DNA from: Sulfurovaceae bacterium
GTDB lineage: Bacteria; Campylobacterota; Campylobacteria; Campylobacterales; Sulfurovaceae
Direction: 5' to 3'
Length of the DNA: 64,000 nucleotides
NCBI GenBank assembly: GCA_028715055.1
Contig: JAQTLE010000001.1
Coordinates: 186,001 to 250,000 of the forward strand
The notes below the pieces were generated by a model, which saw only the letters and a list, made by a program, of their open reading frames with translations, made no database searches and was not told where the DNA came from. Of the stretch, positions 44,502 through 55,127 are shown piece by piece (position 1 is the first letter of the stretch; every line of letters begins with the position of its first letter). The translations under genes and the position numbers were made by a program.

Positions 44502-45407
44502 GTGAATAATATTAAGCTAGCAATAATATTTTTATTCAGCTTCAGTTTTTTAAGTAGCGAAAGCATCTTAAATGATTGGAGCGGCGCTGAAGTAGATGAA
44601 GTATATACAGAGCCGTTTCAAATTTATGAAAAAGCCTGCAGATATAATAATATGGAAGCATGCTATAAGCTTGGTGCATTATATATAATGGATTATGTAA
44701 ATAATACTTCGGATAATAAAACTTTAAAGCAAGGAATGTCCTATCTTGATAAATCTTGTACAGTAGGTTATGCAGAAGGCTGCACCAGTCTTGCTATGAT
44801 ATACGCATCTAAGGATTTTAAACAACAAGATAATAATAAAGTTGTAGAGTATTTAGATAAAGCATGCAGTGCCAATAGCATTTTTGGATGTGTCTTTCTT
44901 GGAAAAATATATGAGGATGCAAAAAAGCAAGATTTTGCTAAAGCATTAACATATTATGAAAAAGCATGCAACATCGGATCAGACGAAGCATGCGCTTATG
45001 CCGGTATCATGTATCACGATGGTAAAAAAGTTAAACAAGATTTTATAAAAGCTGAACAAATGTATAGAAAATCCATATCAATTAATCCCAAAGAGCCATC
45101 TAGCTATATGAATATTTTTGAATTACAACTTGTACAAAATATAATATTTGACAAAATGCTGGAATCAAAATATGTAAAATATTTTAAAAATGACAAACAA
45201 TCCATGATGTATTATGATATGCTAAAAATACTTCAATTAATTTCAAAAAACAGAAAAGTAAGTTTGCAAAAATGGCATATCAAATATAAGGGCATAAATA
45301 CAAAGAACTGGGATTTTAATACTTTGGACGCATGGGCCAATAAAACACATGATATTAAAATCAAAACAAATCTTTTAAGTGCGATCGATCAATTTAAAAA
45401 ACATTAG
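44502..45407 (+). CDS. Secreted Sel1-like repeat protein, Hcp-like (cysteine-rich)
   Basis: A 301-residue periplasmic protein. The signal peptide is residues 1-19 (cut near SSES). Sel1-like repeats span about 40-185: EACYKLGALYIMDYV, EGCTSLAMIYASKDF, FGCVFLGKIYEDA and EACAYAGIMYHDG. Each repeat carries a paired cysteine (KACRYNNMEAC type), the pattern of Helicobacter cysteine-rich proteins (HcpA and others), which form disulfide-locked helical pairs. The C-terminal 100 residues have no repeats. The start is GTG at 44502 with a weak site. It is probably monocistronic. Confidence 0.75.
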   Translation: MNNIKLAIIFLFSFSFLSSESILNDWSGAEVDEVYTEPFQIYEKACRYNNMEACYKLGALYIMDYVNNTSDNKTLKQGMSYLDKSCTVGYAEGCTSLAMIYASKDFKQQDNNKVVEYLDKACSANSIFGCVFLGKIYEDAKKQDFAKALTYYEKACNIGSDEACAYAGIMYHDGKKVKQDFIKAEQMYRKSISINPKEPSSYMNIFELQLVQNIIFDKMLESKYVKYFKNDKQSMMYYDMLKILQLISKNRKVSLQKWHIKYKGINTKNWDFNTLDAWANKTHDIKIKTNLLSAIDQFKKH

Positions 45408-45483
45408 TACGTAATACGCCAAAATATCTTATGGGCAAAATATTCTATTTTGTTCTTTATTTGGTCTTTTATTGCTAGTATGT

Positions 45484-45489
45484 TATAAT
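45484..45489 (+). promoter_or_regulatory. Extended -10 box before the ABC ATPase gene
   Basis: TATAAT preceded by TG at 45481-45482, 22 bp before the TTG start. It is identical in form to the -10 before the Sel1 gene. Confidence 0.5.
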
Positions 45490-45510
45490 CTTGCAAAAAG
45501 GTTATAACTA

Positions 45511-46167
45511 TTGCAATTAATTAAAGCTAAAAATCTTTACCACTCTTTTGATTATCCTCTTTTTGAAGATGTTAATTTTGAACTCAATTCATCAGAAAGT
45601 ATAGCAATCGTAGGCAAAAGCGGAAGCGGGAAATCTACATTACTAAATATATTATCTTCTTTTCTTGTGCCTATAAAAGGAGAGGTAACTCTTTTTAATC
45701 ATAGGTTAGATAAGCTCAATGAATTGGATATAGATAAAATGCGCCGTTTTGATCTGGGTATGATCTTTCAATTTCATCATCTTTTCAAAGGAATGAAAGC
45801 TATCGAGAATATAGAAATAGCTACCATACTTTCTAATTCCACCATAGATATGACCTTGTTTGATAGACTTGAAATAGCATCGCTGATAAATCAAAAGACA
45901 TCAGAACTATCGGGCGGTCAGCAGCAACGAGTTTCTATCGCTAGAGTACTTAGCAAAAAACCGAAAATCATATTTGCCGATGAGCCTACGGGTAACTTAG
46001 ATAAAGAGACGGCAAATTTGGTTATGAATGTATTAAAAGATTATGTAAAAAAAGAAAACGCTGGACTTATTGTAGTAACTCACGATAAAGATGTCGCAAA
46101 GATGTGCGACAAGATATTCGAATTGGAAAATAAAAGTTTAAAAGAGGTTACTTCGCTTGAGCGATAA
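45511..46167 (+). CDS. ABC transporter ATP-binding protein, LolD-like
   Basis: A 218-residue ATPase of the LolD/MacB/FtsE group. Walker A is [10 protein letters not shown] (about residue 36), the signature is [15 protein letters not shown] (about 133) and Walker B is [12 protein letters not shown]. The [11 protein letters not shown]-loop is typical of lipoprotein-release ATPases. The start is TTG at 45511 with AAAAGG nine bases upstream. No LolC/E or FtsX permease is adjacent, so the partner must be elsewhere. The last 20 bases overlap the convergent prfB. Confidence 0.85.
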   Translation: MQLIKAKNLYHSFDYPLFEDVNFELNSSESIAIVGKSGSGKSTLLNILSSFLVPIKGEVTLFNHRLDKLNELDIDKMRRFDLGMIFQFHHLFKGMKAIENIEIATILSNSTIDMTLFDRLEIASLINQKTSELSGGQQQRVSIARVLSKKPKIIFADEPTGNLDKETANLVMNVLKDYVKKENAGLIVVTHDKDVAKMCDKIFELENKSLKEVTSLER

Positions 46168-47242
46168 GTACCCCTTCTAGCAGAGCGTCTATATCACCAT
46201 CTAAAATAGCATCTACATTCGAGAATGCCTGGTTGCTTCTGGAATCCTTTACTTGTTGATAAGGAGCAAGCACGTATGAGCGGATCTGATGTCCCCATCC
46301 GATCTCGCTTTTTTCTATACCGTCAATTTCAGCCTGTTTTTTTGCCATTTCATATTCATAAAGACGTGATTTTAACATTTTCATAGCTGATGCTTTATTT
46401 TTGTGTTGGCTTCTATCGTTTTGACATTGAACAACGATATTTGTAGGTATATGAGTGATCCTGATAGCCGATTCTGTTTTATTGACATGCTGGCCGCCTG
46501 CGCCGCTTGCACGGTAGGTATCGATTCTTATATCCTTATCTTCTATGACGATATCTACGTCGTCTTCGATTTCAGGACTCACCATAACCGATGTGAACGA
46601 TGTATGTCTTTTGGCATTACTGTCAAACGGACTAATGCGTACAAGTCTATGAATGCCGTTTTCTACTTTTAGATAACCATAGGCATTTTCGCCTTTGATT
46701 ATAAAGGTAGCATCTTTAATACCTGCTTCATCTCCTGCCTGGTAATCTAATTCTTCTACTTTGAAATCATGACGTTCGGCCCATCTAAGATACATTCTAT
46801 AAAGCATACTTGCCCAGTCTTGAGATTCTGTGCCGCCAGCGCCCGGGTGAATGGTTACTATGGCATTGGCACTATCGTGAGGCCCACTTAGCATCATTTC
46901 AATTTCAAGCGCGTGTATAATATTTTCAAGATTAGGCGCGTCTTCATATAGCATTTCTAGCGTGTCTTCATCTTTTTCTGCTTTCGCAAGTTCAAAATAC
47001 TCCACGCCGTCTTTAAGCGCATTATTGGCTTTGTTATATTTTTCTAACATTCTCTCAGTCCTGGTTTTTTCCTGAGCTACTTTGGCTGCATTATCGCTGT
47101 CATTCCAAAAATCAGCATCTTGCTGCATGTTTTCTATTTCGTTTAATCTATCTTGTAATATCTGTGGTTTTACAATGTGTGTAATGTTATCCATCTTGGT
47201 AGAAAGTGATTTTAGCATTTCACTATATTCGTACGCATCCAT
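46148..47242 (-). CDS. prfB: Peptide chain release factor 2
   Basis: Terminates translation at UGA and UAA. It has the RF2 tripeptide SPF (in [15 protein letters not shown]) and the catalytic GGQ (in [13 protein letters not shown]). The 364-residue frame is continuous from [10 protein letters not shown]; there is no early in-frame stop and no shift site, so the programmed +1 frameshift of many RF2 genes is missing. AGGAA lies ten bases before the ATG. It is convergent and overlapping with the ABC ATPase gene. Confidence 0.96.
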   Translation of the reverse strand: MDAYEYSEMLKSLSTKMDNITHIVKPQILQDRLNEIENMQQDADFWNDSDNAAKVAQEKTRTERMLEKYNKANNALKDGVEYFELAKAEKDEDTLEMLYEDAPNLENIIHALEIEMMLSGPHDSANAIVTIHPGAGGTESQDWASMLYRMYLRWAERHDFKVEELDYQAGDEAGIKDATFIIKGENAYGYLKVENGIHRLVRISPFDSNAKRHTSFTSVMVSPEIEDDVDIVIEDKDIRIDTYRASGAGGQHVNKTESAIRITHIPTNIVVQCQNDRSQHKNKASAMKMLKSRLYEYEMAKKQAEIDGIEKSEIGWGHQIRSYVLAPYQQVKDSRSNQAFSNVDAILDGDIDALLEGVLIAQAK

Positions 47243-47314
47243 AAGTTATATTTCCTAGTCTTGATAATAATTTGGTATTATTTTACCAAAAGATACTACA
47301 AGCCGAGGTTATAT

Positions 47315-48139
47315 ATGGTTATTGTTCGTACAATAGACGAATTTATGCAATCAAGAAAAAAGTTAAATGGAAGCGTGGGATTCGTACCCACAATGGGAGC
47401 CCTACACAAAGGCCATCTATCGCTTATTACTAGGGCCAAAGAAGAAAATGAGTCTGTTATAGTCTCGATTTTTGTTAATCCTACACAGTTTTTGGAAGGC
47501 GAAGATCTAGATAAATATCCGCGAAAAGAAGAAGCGGATATAGAAATTTGCCGATTGGCCGGAGTCGATATATTATTTATGCCTGCTATAGATCAAATGT
47601 ATCATAAAGATGAATTAATGCTGGCAGCTCCAAAAGTAAGAGGATATATTTTAGAAGGAGAAAAAAGACCGGGACATTTTGACGGTATGCTGCAGATCGT
47701 CATGAAATTGCTCAATCTGACCAATCCTCAAAAAGCCTATTTTGGTAAAAAAGATGCTCAGCAATTGATGCTCATCGATCAAATGGCAAAAGATTATTTT
47801 ATGTCATGTGATATCATGCCATGCGAGATAGTGCGAGATCATGACGGATTGGCACTTAGCAGCCGCAATGTATATTTGAGCAATGAAGATAGACAAAAAG
47901 CGCTTTCTTTGTCTCGTTCATTGCAAAAAGCTACACAATTTGTGATGGCAGGTGAAAAAAATGCGGCCAAAATAATAGATGCTATGCGCGAAGTTTTGTC
48001 GGCTACAGACAAAATAGAGTATATCGCTATTTTAAATAGATCATTTGAACCTTTGGAAGAAATTGTTCTGCAAAATAGTATTATTTTGGTAGCTGCTTGG
48101 ATAGGACAAACAAGATTGATCGATAATGTATGGATCTAG
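47315..48139 (+). CDS. panC: Pantothenate synthetase
   Basis: Condenses pantoate with beta-alanine using ATP. Motifs are FVPTMGALHKGHLSL (about residues 23-37, the HIGH-like site), SIFVNPTQF, and later PGHFDGM, YFGKKDAQQL and GLALSSRNVYL. At 274 residues it is typical. The start is ATG 47315 after GAGG; an in-frame extension upstream would overlap the prfB promoter region. The panB and panD genes are not in the window. Confidence 0.95.
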   Translation: MVIVRTIDEFMQSRKKLNGSVGFVPTMGALHKGHLSLITRAKEENESVIVSIFVNPTQFLEGEDLDKYPRKEEADIEICRLAGVDILFMPAIDQMYHKDELMLAAPKVRGYILEGEKRPGHFDGMLQIVMKLLNLTNPQKAYFGKKDAQQLMLIDQMAKDYFMSCDIMPCEIVRDHDGLALSSRNVYLSNEDRQKALSLSRSLQKATQFVMAGEKNAAKIIDAMREVLSATDKIEYIAILNRSFEPLEEIVLQNSIILVAAWIGQTRLIDNVWI

Positions 48140-48156
48140 GATATAAATAACTATAT

Positions 48157-50118
48157 CTATTGATTTTCTTCAAGTTGCGGTGTTTCATATTTGGTTTCCA
48201 ATGGTTGTCCAGACGGTATTTTGTTGGATGGCGATTCATCAATAATAGATTGAGGAATATTTTCTTCTATCACAGAAGGATGAGTTTGTTTAAAAAGAAG
48301 TACTTGCTGTTTGTTTGGTTCTAAATATTTAAGAACAATTAACATATCTACAATTTTTTTTGCAACAGGTACGGCCGTCATAGCAGCATAATAGTATGGG
48401 AAAGGACGATTTGGATTAATAACAAGAACGCCGATTGTATATCTATGACCTTTGTCATCATTGGCAAAACCAAAAAAGCTAGTTTGATACTTATTGTCTA
48501 CATATTTTCCCGATGTCGTCATCTTTGCTGTGCCGGTTTTGCCTCCTACTGTAATCCCTGGGGTTATTGCTGCTTCTCCCGTGCCATTAATAACAGTTTG
48601 TATCAGAATTTGATTCATTTGATTTGCAGTGGCAGAACTAATTACTTGTGTTTTATTAGATACGGACGGCAATTTATATTTATTACCGTCCGTATCTTCA
48701 AAATAATCTATCAAATGTGGAGTAGGCATAATTCCATTATTATTGAAAGAAGCATATGCTTTAAGAAGCTGCATAAATGAAACCATTAGACCATAGCCAT
48801 AAGCGCTATTTGCACGGTATAATTTGCGATTCAATAAATAAACAGGTTTTATGGTACCGGCTAGATCTCTTGATAGATCAATGCCGGTTGGTCTTGATAA
48901 TCCAAATTTTAATAATCCGTCTCTGAATTCATCTCCTGTCAAAAGCCAAGATATTAATGAGATTCCGACATTTGATGAATGGACTATAATATCGCTAGCG
49001 CTTAAATCACTGAATCGATGCTCGCCATCAGTGATTTTCCTTTTTCCGCCAATGTCTAGTTCTCCGTTAAATAGGTTGAAAACAGTTTGCGGAGTAACTC
49101 TTTTATAATCAAGCGCTATAGCTAATGTAAAAGGTTTTAGTACCGATCCCGGCTCATAAAGATATTCACTAAATTTTGGATTTAATGATGATATATCTTG
49201 TTTTTTTATTGAATTTGGATCAAAACGATTTGAGCTGGACATAGTTATGATCTGTCCGGTTTTGCTGTCCATTACAGTTGCAATGATCTCTTCAGCGTTT
49301 GTCTCTTTTTTCATATCATCAAGCATATATTCTACATTTCTTTGTAATTTCAAAGGAATTGTCAAATGCAGATCAAGCCCATTTATGCATGGTTTGATAT
49401 CTGTGTATTGGTTATGTATGACATCTCCTATTACATCACGTTTGCCTTCTATGTAGCCATTGTTTTTGTATCCTATATATTTATCATATCTCCGTTCTAG
49501 CCCTTGTTTGCCAATCGGCCGTATATAATCCTTTTCGGAACGTTTTCCTACAAATCCCAAAACAGGAGAAATAGTATTTCCGAATGGAAATAATCTTGTC
49601 TCTCCACTTTCTATAATGTCCAGGCCGTAAACGATTTCAACACCTTTTGGTTTTTTTGTAGGTCGTAAAATATTTAATTTTCTAAGTTTATGAGCCAAAG
49701 ATTTGAGCTGTGCGGCGTGTCTTGCATCTATGTTTTTTGAAAGTATGATATTGCCTTGTTTTATTTCATATCCATATCCATTCTTAAATTTTTTTTTGAC
49801 TTCTTGTTTTGGTATATCGCTATATAGGCTAAAAAGTGTAACAAAAAGCTCTTTATTCTCCGGGTTTATACTTTCAGCCCTTATATTGGCTTGATAATTT
49901 TTTTGACTCTGTGCTATAGTGAATCCATCTTGTGAAATTATAGCCCCGCGAAGCGATCTATCGTGAATAATTGCAGTTTGGCTTGGCAAATCTCTATCTG
50001 AAAAAATAGTTCTTAAAATAGAAAATGTAAATATGATAAAAGTAATTAAAAATAATAAAAACAAAAAGAGTATCTTGTTGCTTTTTTGAGAATCGTAATA
50101 ATTTTTATCGTTGTGCAT
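48157..50118 (-). CDS. ftsI: Penicillin-binding protein, FtsI-type septal transpeptidase
   Basis: Class B penicillin-binding protein that cross-links septal peptidoglycan. A cytosolic tail and one membrane anchor (about residues 16-38) precede the N-terminal pedestal domain. The transpeptidase motifs are SVLK in EPGSVLKPF, SSN in VHSSNVGIS and KTG in GGKTGTAKM. The 653 residues are normal. I place the start at ATG 50118 after GGGA; a TTG at 50130 is the alternative. It is divergent from ftsW at only 177 bp; the flgB-flgC-fliE genes often found here are missing. Confidence 0.92.
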   Translation of the reverse strand: MHNDKNYYDSQKSNKILFLFLLFLITFIIFTFSILRTIFSDRDLPSQTAIIHDRSLRGAIISQDGFTIAQSQKNYQANIRAESINPENKELFVTLFSLYSDIPKQEVKKKFKNGYGYEIKQGNIILSKNIDARHAAQLKSLAHKLRKLNILRPTKKPKGVEIVYGLDIIESGETRLFPFGNTISPVLGFVGKRSEKDYIRPIGKQGLERRYDKYIGYKNNGYIEGKRDVIGDVIHNQYTDIKPCINGLDLHLTIPLKLQRNVEYMLDDMKKETNAEEIIATVMDSKTGQIITMSSSNRFDPNSIKKQDISSLNPKFSEYLYEPGSVLKPFTLAIALDYKRVTPQTVFNLFNGELDIGGKRKITDGEHRFSDLSASDIIVHSSNVGISLISWLLTGDEFRDGLLKFGLSRPTGIDLSRDLAGTIKPVYLLNRKLYRANSAYGYGLMVSFMQLLKAYASFNNNGIMPTPHLIDYFEDTDGNKYKLPSVSNKTQVISSATANQMNQILIQTVINGTGEAAITPGITVGGKTGTAKMTTSGKYVDNKYQTSFFGFANDDKGHRYTIGVLVINPNRPFPYYYAAMTAVPVAKKIVDMLIVLKYLEPNKQQVLLFKQTHPSVIEENIPQSIIDESPSNKIPSGQPLETKYETPQLEENQ

Positions 50119-50295
50119 CTGTTTTCCCAAGTATAATTGTTAATATTGTTTGTCAAATTATTATTTAAAAGTTCATTTCTTTAGTTTACCATTTTATTTA
50201 AATATCTCTTTGATTTTCACTATCTAAGAATAAGTTTTTCACTAAAATTTCGATAAAATATGTAAAATATAGATTTAATTGAGTATAAATAAATT

Positions 50296-51477
50296 ATGAT
50301 TGATAAACCACTTTTTGTTTCTGTAATTGTTTTGATGGCACTCTCCTTAATTATGAGTTATTCACTTTCTGTTTATACAGTATTGTATTTTTCTTCGGGT
50401 GAATTTTCTTTTTTGATGCGTCAATTTGTGTCTATAATTTTTGGCATTGCTTTGATGGTTATTTTAAGCAAACTCGATCCCAATAAATGGTTCAATAAGA
50501 TCGGATTGAGTGTTTTTATTTTATTTTTTTTAGTAATGATCGCTATGCCTTTTTTGCCTGCTTCCATCGCCAATGATACGGGTGGTGCAAAAAGATGGAT
50601 TAATTTGGGATTATTTAAAATTTCTCCTGTAGAGTTTTTTAAAGTAGGATTTGTATTTTTTTTGGCTTGGAGTTTTTCTAGAAAATTACTTCATCGTAAA
50701 AATATGAGCTTCACAGAAGAGATCAAGGCATATCTTCCTTACCTTGTTGTTTTTACGATCGTAGTTCTGCTTATAGCTGTTTTGCAAAAAGATTTGGGTC
50801 AGACAATGGTTTTGGCTATAACACTAATGATCATGTTCTTTTTTGCGGGTAGCAGTTTTAAATTTTTTCTTTCGCTTGTCAGTACCGGGCTTGCCAGTTT
50901 ATTTATACTTATTAAAATAGCCCCCCATCGTATTCAGAGAGTTATTGAGTGGTGGGCCGGAGTTCAGGATCCAGTACTTTCTATGATGCCTTTTAATTGG
51001 ACCGAGTCGCTTAGAGTGGATATGATAGCCAAAGAACCTTATCAAGTTTCAAATTCACTCAATGCCATTAAAAATGGAGGACTTTTTGGTACCGGTTTGG
51101 GCAATGGACAATTTAAATTGGGGTATCTAAGCGATGTACATACGGATTTTGTGTTAGCCGGCATAGCTGAAGAACTTGGTTTTATAGGTTTGATGTTAGT
51201 TGTAATCTTGATGTTAACTATTATTTTTCGTTTGTTTAAAATAGCATCTAGATTAAATAATCCGGTTTATTCCTTGTTTACGATAGGCGTAGCATTGTTG
51301 ATCGGGTTTGCTTTTATAATCAATAGTTTTGGAATAGCAGGTATTATCCCGATCAAAGGGATAGCGGTTCCATTTTTGAGTTATGGCGGATCACAAATTT
51401 TAGCACTGTCTTTGGCAATCGGAATGGTATTGATGGTATCAAAAAAAATCAATTTAAAAATTGAGCATATTAATTAA
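50296..51477 (+). CDS. ftsW: Cell-division lipid II polymerase FtsW
   Basis: SEDS-family glycosyltransferase with about ten membrane segments, polymerising glycan strands at the septum with FtsI. Family stretches are GGAKRWINLGLFKISPVEFFK (residues about 96-116), the loop around QKDLGQT, and the C-terminal PIKGIAVPFLSYGGSQ. The 393 residues are full length. I call FtsW rather than RodA because it adjoins murG (14 bp) and faces ftsI. Confidence 0.92.
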   Translation: MIDKPLFVSVIVLMALSLIMSYSLSVYTVLYFSSGEFSFLMRQFVSIIFGIALMVILSKLDPNKWFNKIGLSVFILFFLVMIAMPFLPASIANDTGGAKRWINLGLFKISPVEFFKVGFVFFLAWSFSRKLLHRKNMSFTEEIKAYLPYLVVFTIVVLLIAVLQKDLGQTMVLAITLMIMFFFAGSSFKFFLSLVSTGLASLFILIKIAPHRIQRVIEWWAGVQDPVLSMMPFNWTESLRVDMIAKEPYQVSNSLNAIKNGGLFGTGLGNGQFKLGYLSDVHTDFVLAGIAEELGFIGLMLVVILMLTIIFRLFKIASRLNNPVYSLFTIGVALLIGFAFIINSFGIAGIIPIKGIAVPFLSYGGSQILALSLAIGMVLMVSKKINLKIEHIN

Positions 51478-51491
51478 AGAGAGAGGTATTT

Positions 51492-52517
51492 ATGTCAATA
51501 ATTATGACAGGTGGAGGCACCGGCGGGCATTTGGCTATTATCAAAGCCGTTAAAGAGAAATTAACAAATGAATCTTTAATATATGTAGGATCTACACAAG
51601 GTCAAGATAGATCATGGTTTGGCGAAGATAAACAATTTAAAAAAACATATTTCTTGCCAACAAGAGGGGTAGTCAATCAAGGGGTTTTGGGCAAAATTAA
51701 GTCTTTATGGATGTTAGCTAAAGCGACTGTGAGTGCGTATTATATTTTAAAACAACAAGATGCAAAAGTAGTGTTTTGCGTAGGTGGATTTTCTGCTGCA
51801 CCTACTTCTATTGCAGCAGTATTGGCAGGGGTTCCTCTTGTGATACACGAACAAAATGCAGTAATGGGGTCGCTTAATCTCCGTTTGCGCAAGTATGCCA
51901 ATGCTCTTATTTCTTCATATGATGACAATAGTCCTATCAAGAGTTACCCTATAAAAGAAGAATTTTTTGCAAAAGCTAGAGTTAGAAATAAACTAGAAAA
52001 TATTATTTTCTTGGGCGGTTCCCAAGGAGCTAAGGCTATTAATGAATTAGCTATTTCGCTTGCTCCATGGCTGCATTCTCAAAATATCAAAATCATACAT
52101 CAAGCAGGTGAAAAAAATATCCAATCAGTGTCAGCAGCATATGATAAGCTAGGCATAAAAGCAGAAGTTTTTGGATTTACCAATAAAATGCCCGATATGA
52201 TGGCATCAGCTGATTTCGCAATTGCTAGAAGCGGTGCTTCGACATTGTGGGAACTTAGTGCTAATGGATTGCCGACCATATTCATACCATATCCTTATGC
52301 AGCAGGAGATCATCAATATCATAATGCAAAGTTTTTAGTAGAACAGAATTTAGCTTGGGTAATGCGAGAAAAAGATATCGATGTAGAAGAGGTTAAAAAT
52401 ATCATCTTAAATACCAAAGATATTAATTCAAAAAGCAAAAGACTTCTTAAAAGTATTGATAGAGACGGAAGTCAAAAAATAGCTTCTTTGCTAACACAAA
52501 TAGAAGCACAAGGCTAA
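51492..52517 (+). CDS. murG: UDP-N-acetylglucosamine--lipid I transferase MurG
   Basis: Peripheral inner-membrane GT28 enzyme making lipid II from lipid I. The N-terminal glycine loop is TGGGTGGHLA (residues 6-15) and FCVGGFSAAP is the second G-loop. HEQNAVMG and the C-terminal ARSGASTLWELSANGLPTIFIPYPYAAGDHQ bind the UDP-sugar. At 341 residues it is normal. AGAGG lies before the ATG, in an operon with ftsW. Confidence 0.97.
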   Translation: MSIIMTGGGTGGHLAIIKAVKEKLTNESLIYVGSTQGQDRSWFGEDKQFKKTYFLPTRGVVNQGVLGKIKSLWMLAKATVSAYYILKQQDAKVVFCVGGFSAAPTSIAAVLAGVPLVIHEQNAVMGSLNLRLRKYANALISSYDDNSPIKSYPIKEEFFAKARVRNKLENIIFLGGSQGAKAINELAISLAPWLHSQNIKIIHQAGEKNIQSVSAAYDKLGIKAEVFGFTNKMPDMMASADFAIARSGASTLWELSANGLPTIFIPYPYAAGDHQYHNAKFLVEQNLAWVMREKDIDVEEVKNIILNTKDINSKSKRLLKSIDRDGSQKIASLLTQIEAQG

Positions 52518-52570
52518 ATTCACTTTCTTTTTGGTAAAATAATCACCATTTTATAGTGGGGATTAATTCC

Positions 52571-55117
52571 ATGGATATACGACAATCATTTTTAGATTAT
52601 TTTCAAAGCAAAGGACATAAGTTGGTTGCCAGCTCTCCGCTGGTACCTGATGATCCGACATTGCTTTTTACTAACGCCGGTATGGTGCAGTTTAAAGATA
52701 TATTTACAGGACAAGCTCCGATACCAAATCCGCCAAGAGCCACATCTGCACAAACTTGCATAAGAGCAGGCGGCAAACACAATGACCTTGATAATGTTGG
52801 TTATACTGCCAGACATCATACATTTTTTGAAATGCTAGGTAATTTTTCTTTTGGAGATTATTTCAAAGAAGATGCCATTGCTTACGCATGGGAGTTTGTT
52901 ACAAGCAGCAACTATTTGGCATTGCCGATTGATAAGATTTGGGTCACGGTGCACAATAATGATGACGAAGCATTCGAAATTTGGAGTAAGCATATAGATC
53001 CTAGCCGAATAATACGTTTCGGAGACAAAGATAATTTTTGGCAAATGGGCGACACTGGACCATGCGGACCGTGCAGTGAAATATTTTATGATCAAGGTGA
53101 AGAGAATTTTAATTCATCGGAAGACAGAATGGGTGGAGAAGGAGATAGATTTTTAGAAATTTGGAATCTGGTCTTTATGCAGTATGAAAGAGATGAAAGC
53201 GGTACGCTCCATTCTTTGCCTAAGCCTAGTATCGATACAGGCATGGGATTAGAGCGGGTTGTGGCCATTAAAGAAGGCAAATTCAATAATTATCATTCAT
53301 CTTTGTTTATGCCTTATATAGAGGCTATTGAAAAACTTGTTGGGAAAAAATATGATTATAATGATAAACAAAGTGCTAGTTATAGAGTAATTGCAGACCA
53401 TTTGCGTTCAGTTTCGTTTCTTTTGGCACAAGGTGTAAATTTTGATAAAGAAGGACGCGGATATGTGCTTAGACGCATCATGCGACGTGCTATTCGTCAT
53501 GGATATTTGCTTGGTCTTAGAGAACCGTTTATGTACAAGCTCGTAGATAGTCTTGTAGCTAATATGGGAGAGCATTATACATATTTAGCAACAGCATCTG
53601 ATTCCATCAAGAGTGCTATGAAGTTAGAAGAAGAGAGATTTTTTGATACTATAGATGCAGGTATTACGCTATTCAATAAAGAGCTTGAAAATACAGGAGA
53701 TGTCTTTAGCGGCGAAGTAGCATTTAAGCTTTATGACACATATGGCTTCCCACTTGATTTGACAGAAGATATGCTTAGAGAACTTGGAAAAAGCTTAGAT
53801 CATGATGCATTTGAACAGCACATGAAAGCGCAAAGAGAGCAGTCAAAAGCAGCATGGAAAGGTTCTGGGGACGCAGTAGCAATAGGTGACTTTAAAGAAC
53901 TTAAAGAACAATTTGGTGTCAATAATTTCGTAGGTTATACAAGTACAGCCCATAATAGCAAAGTGTTAGCTCTGCTTGATGAAAACTTCAAGATGGTAGA
54001 TAAATTGAACGGCAACGGATGGGTAATGTTGGATAACACTCCATTTTATGCAGAATCTGGCGGACAATGCGGCGATAAAGGTACTTTAAATGAAAACATT
54101 AAAGTGCTAAATACAAAGAAATTTTTAGATTTAAATCTAAGTCAGATAGAGGGCAAGATATCAACAGGGGATATTGTTGAGGCAAAAGTCGATGACAGCA
54201 GAATGCAGATAGCAAAACATCACTCGGCTACACACTTGCTTCATGCAGCACTTCGTGAAATTTTAGGAACTCATATTTCGCAGGCAGGTTCGCTTGTAGA
54301 AGCTGACAGACTCAGATTTGACTTCTCGCATCCTAAAGCTATGAGCAAAGAAGAAATTGATGCTGTTGAAGCATGGGTTAATGAGAAGATTGATCTTTCA
54401 ATTCCGGGCACAACTGAAATAATGGATGTAGAGAGAGCAAAAGCCAAAGGTGCTATGGCATTATTTGGAGAAAAATATGGAAGTGAAGTTAGAGTTGTGA
54501 GTCTCGGCAATGCATCTATCGAGCTTTGTGGCGGTGTTCATGTAGAAAATAGTGCTCAAATAGGACTTTTCGTTATTATCAAAGAGAGCGGTGTAAGTGC
54601 AGGCGTAAGACGTATTGAGGCAATATGTGGAAAAGAAGCCGTGCGTTATGCCAAAAATATTCGTAATGAACTTGAAGAAATACAAACAGAGGTTAAAAAC
54701 CAAGATCCATTGATAGGTATAGCTAAACTAAAAGAGCAGATAAAAGCACTTAAAAATGAACTTTCTAATTCTTTGAGCAGTCAAAAAAACGAGCTTGAAG
54801 CCATAGATATAAACGGTATCCAAACGATTGTCTGTGAAGTTACAGGCGGTGATATTAAAACAATGATCGATGATGCTAAGAATCGTTATGAGAAAATAGC
54901 TATTATGCTTATTCAACCAAAAGATGACAAAGTTATGATAGCGTGTGGTGTAAAAGGCATAAGTCTTAAAGCCGGAGAATGGATAAAAGAAATAGCACCG
55001 ATTCTTGGCGGTGGCGGTGGCGGTCGAGATGATTTTGCTACTGCAGGAGGTAAAGATGCCTCCAAAATAACCGAGGCACTTAAAGTTTCTAGAGATTACT
55101 TATCTAACATGTTATAA
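52571..55117 (+). CDS. alaS: Alanyl-tRNA synthetase
   Basis: Charges tRNA-Ala and edits misactivated Ser/Gly. The class II core has [14 protein letters not shown] and [12 protein letters not shown]. The editing domain has HHSATHLLH (zinc/HxxxH) and CGGVH. The C-terminal C-Ala has a glycine-rich [11 protein letters not shown] start at ATG 52571 after GGGGA; a GTG at 52556 would add five residues and is less likely. At 848 residues it is full length. Confidence 0.97.
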   Translation: MDIRQSFLDYFQSKGHKLVASSPLVPDDPTLLFTNAGMVQFKDIFTGQAPIPNPPRATSAQTCIRAGGKHNDLDNVGYTARHHTFFEMLGNFSFGDYFKEDAIAYAWEFVTSSNYLALPIDKIWVTVHNNDDEAFEIWSKHIDPSRIIRFGDKDNFWQMGDTGPCGPCSEIFYDQGEENFNSSEDRMGGEGDRFLEIWNLVFMQYERDESGTLHSLPKPSIDTGMGLERVVAIKEGKFNNYHSSLFMPYIEAIEKLVGKKYDYNDKQSASYRVIADHLRSVSFLLAQGVNFDKEGRGYVLRRIMRRAIRHGYLLGLREPFMYKLVDSLVANMGEHYTYLATASDSIKSAMKLEEERFFDTIDAGITLFNKELENTGDVFSGEVAFKLYDTYGFPLDLTEDMLRELGKSLDHDAFEQHMKAQREQSKAAWKGSGDAVAIGDFKELKEQFGVNNFVGYTSTAHNSKVLALLDENFKMVDKLNGNGWVMLDNTPFYAESGGQCGDKGTLNENIKVLNTKKFLDLNLSQIEGKISTGDIVEAKVDDSRMQIAKHHSATHLLHAALREILGTHISQAGSLVEADRLRFDFSHPKAMSKEEIDAVEAWVNEKIDLSIPGTTEIMDVERAKAKGAMALFGEKYGSEVRVVSLGNASIELCGGVHVENSAQIGLFVIIKESGVSAGVRRIEAICGKEAVRYAKNIRNELEEIQTEVKNQDPLIGIAKLKEQIKALKNELSNSLSSQKNELEAIDINGIQTIVCEVTGGDIKTMIDDAKNRYEKIAIMLIQPKDDKVMIACGVKGISLKAGEWIKEIAPILGGGGGGRDDFATAGGKDASKITEALKVSRDYLSNML

Positions 55118-55127
55118 GAGGTAAAAA

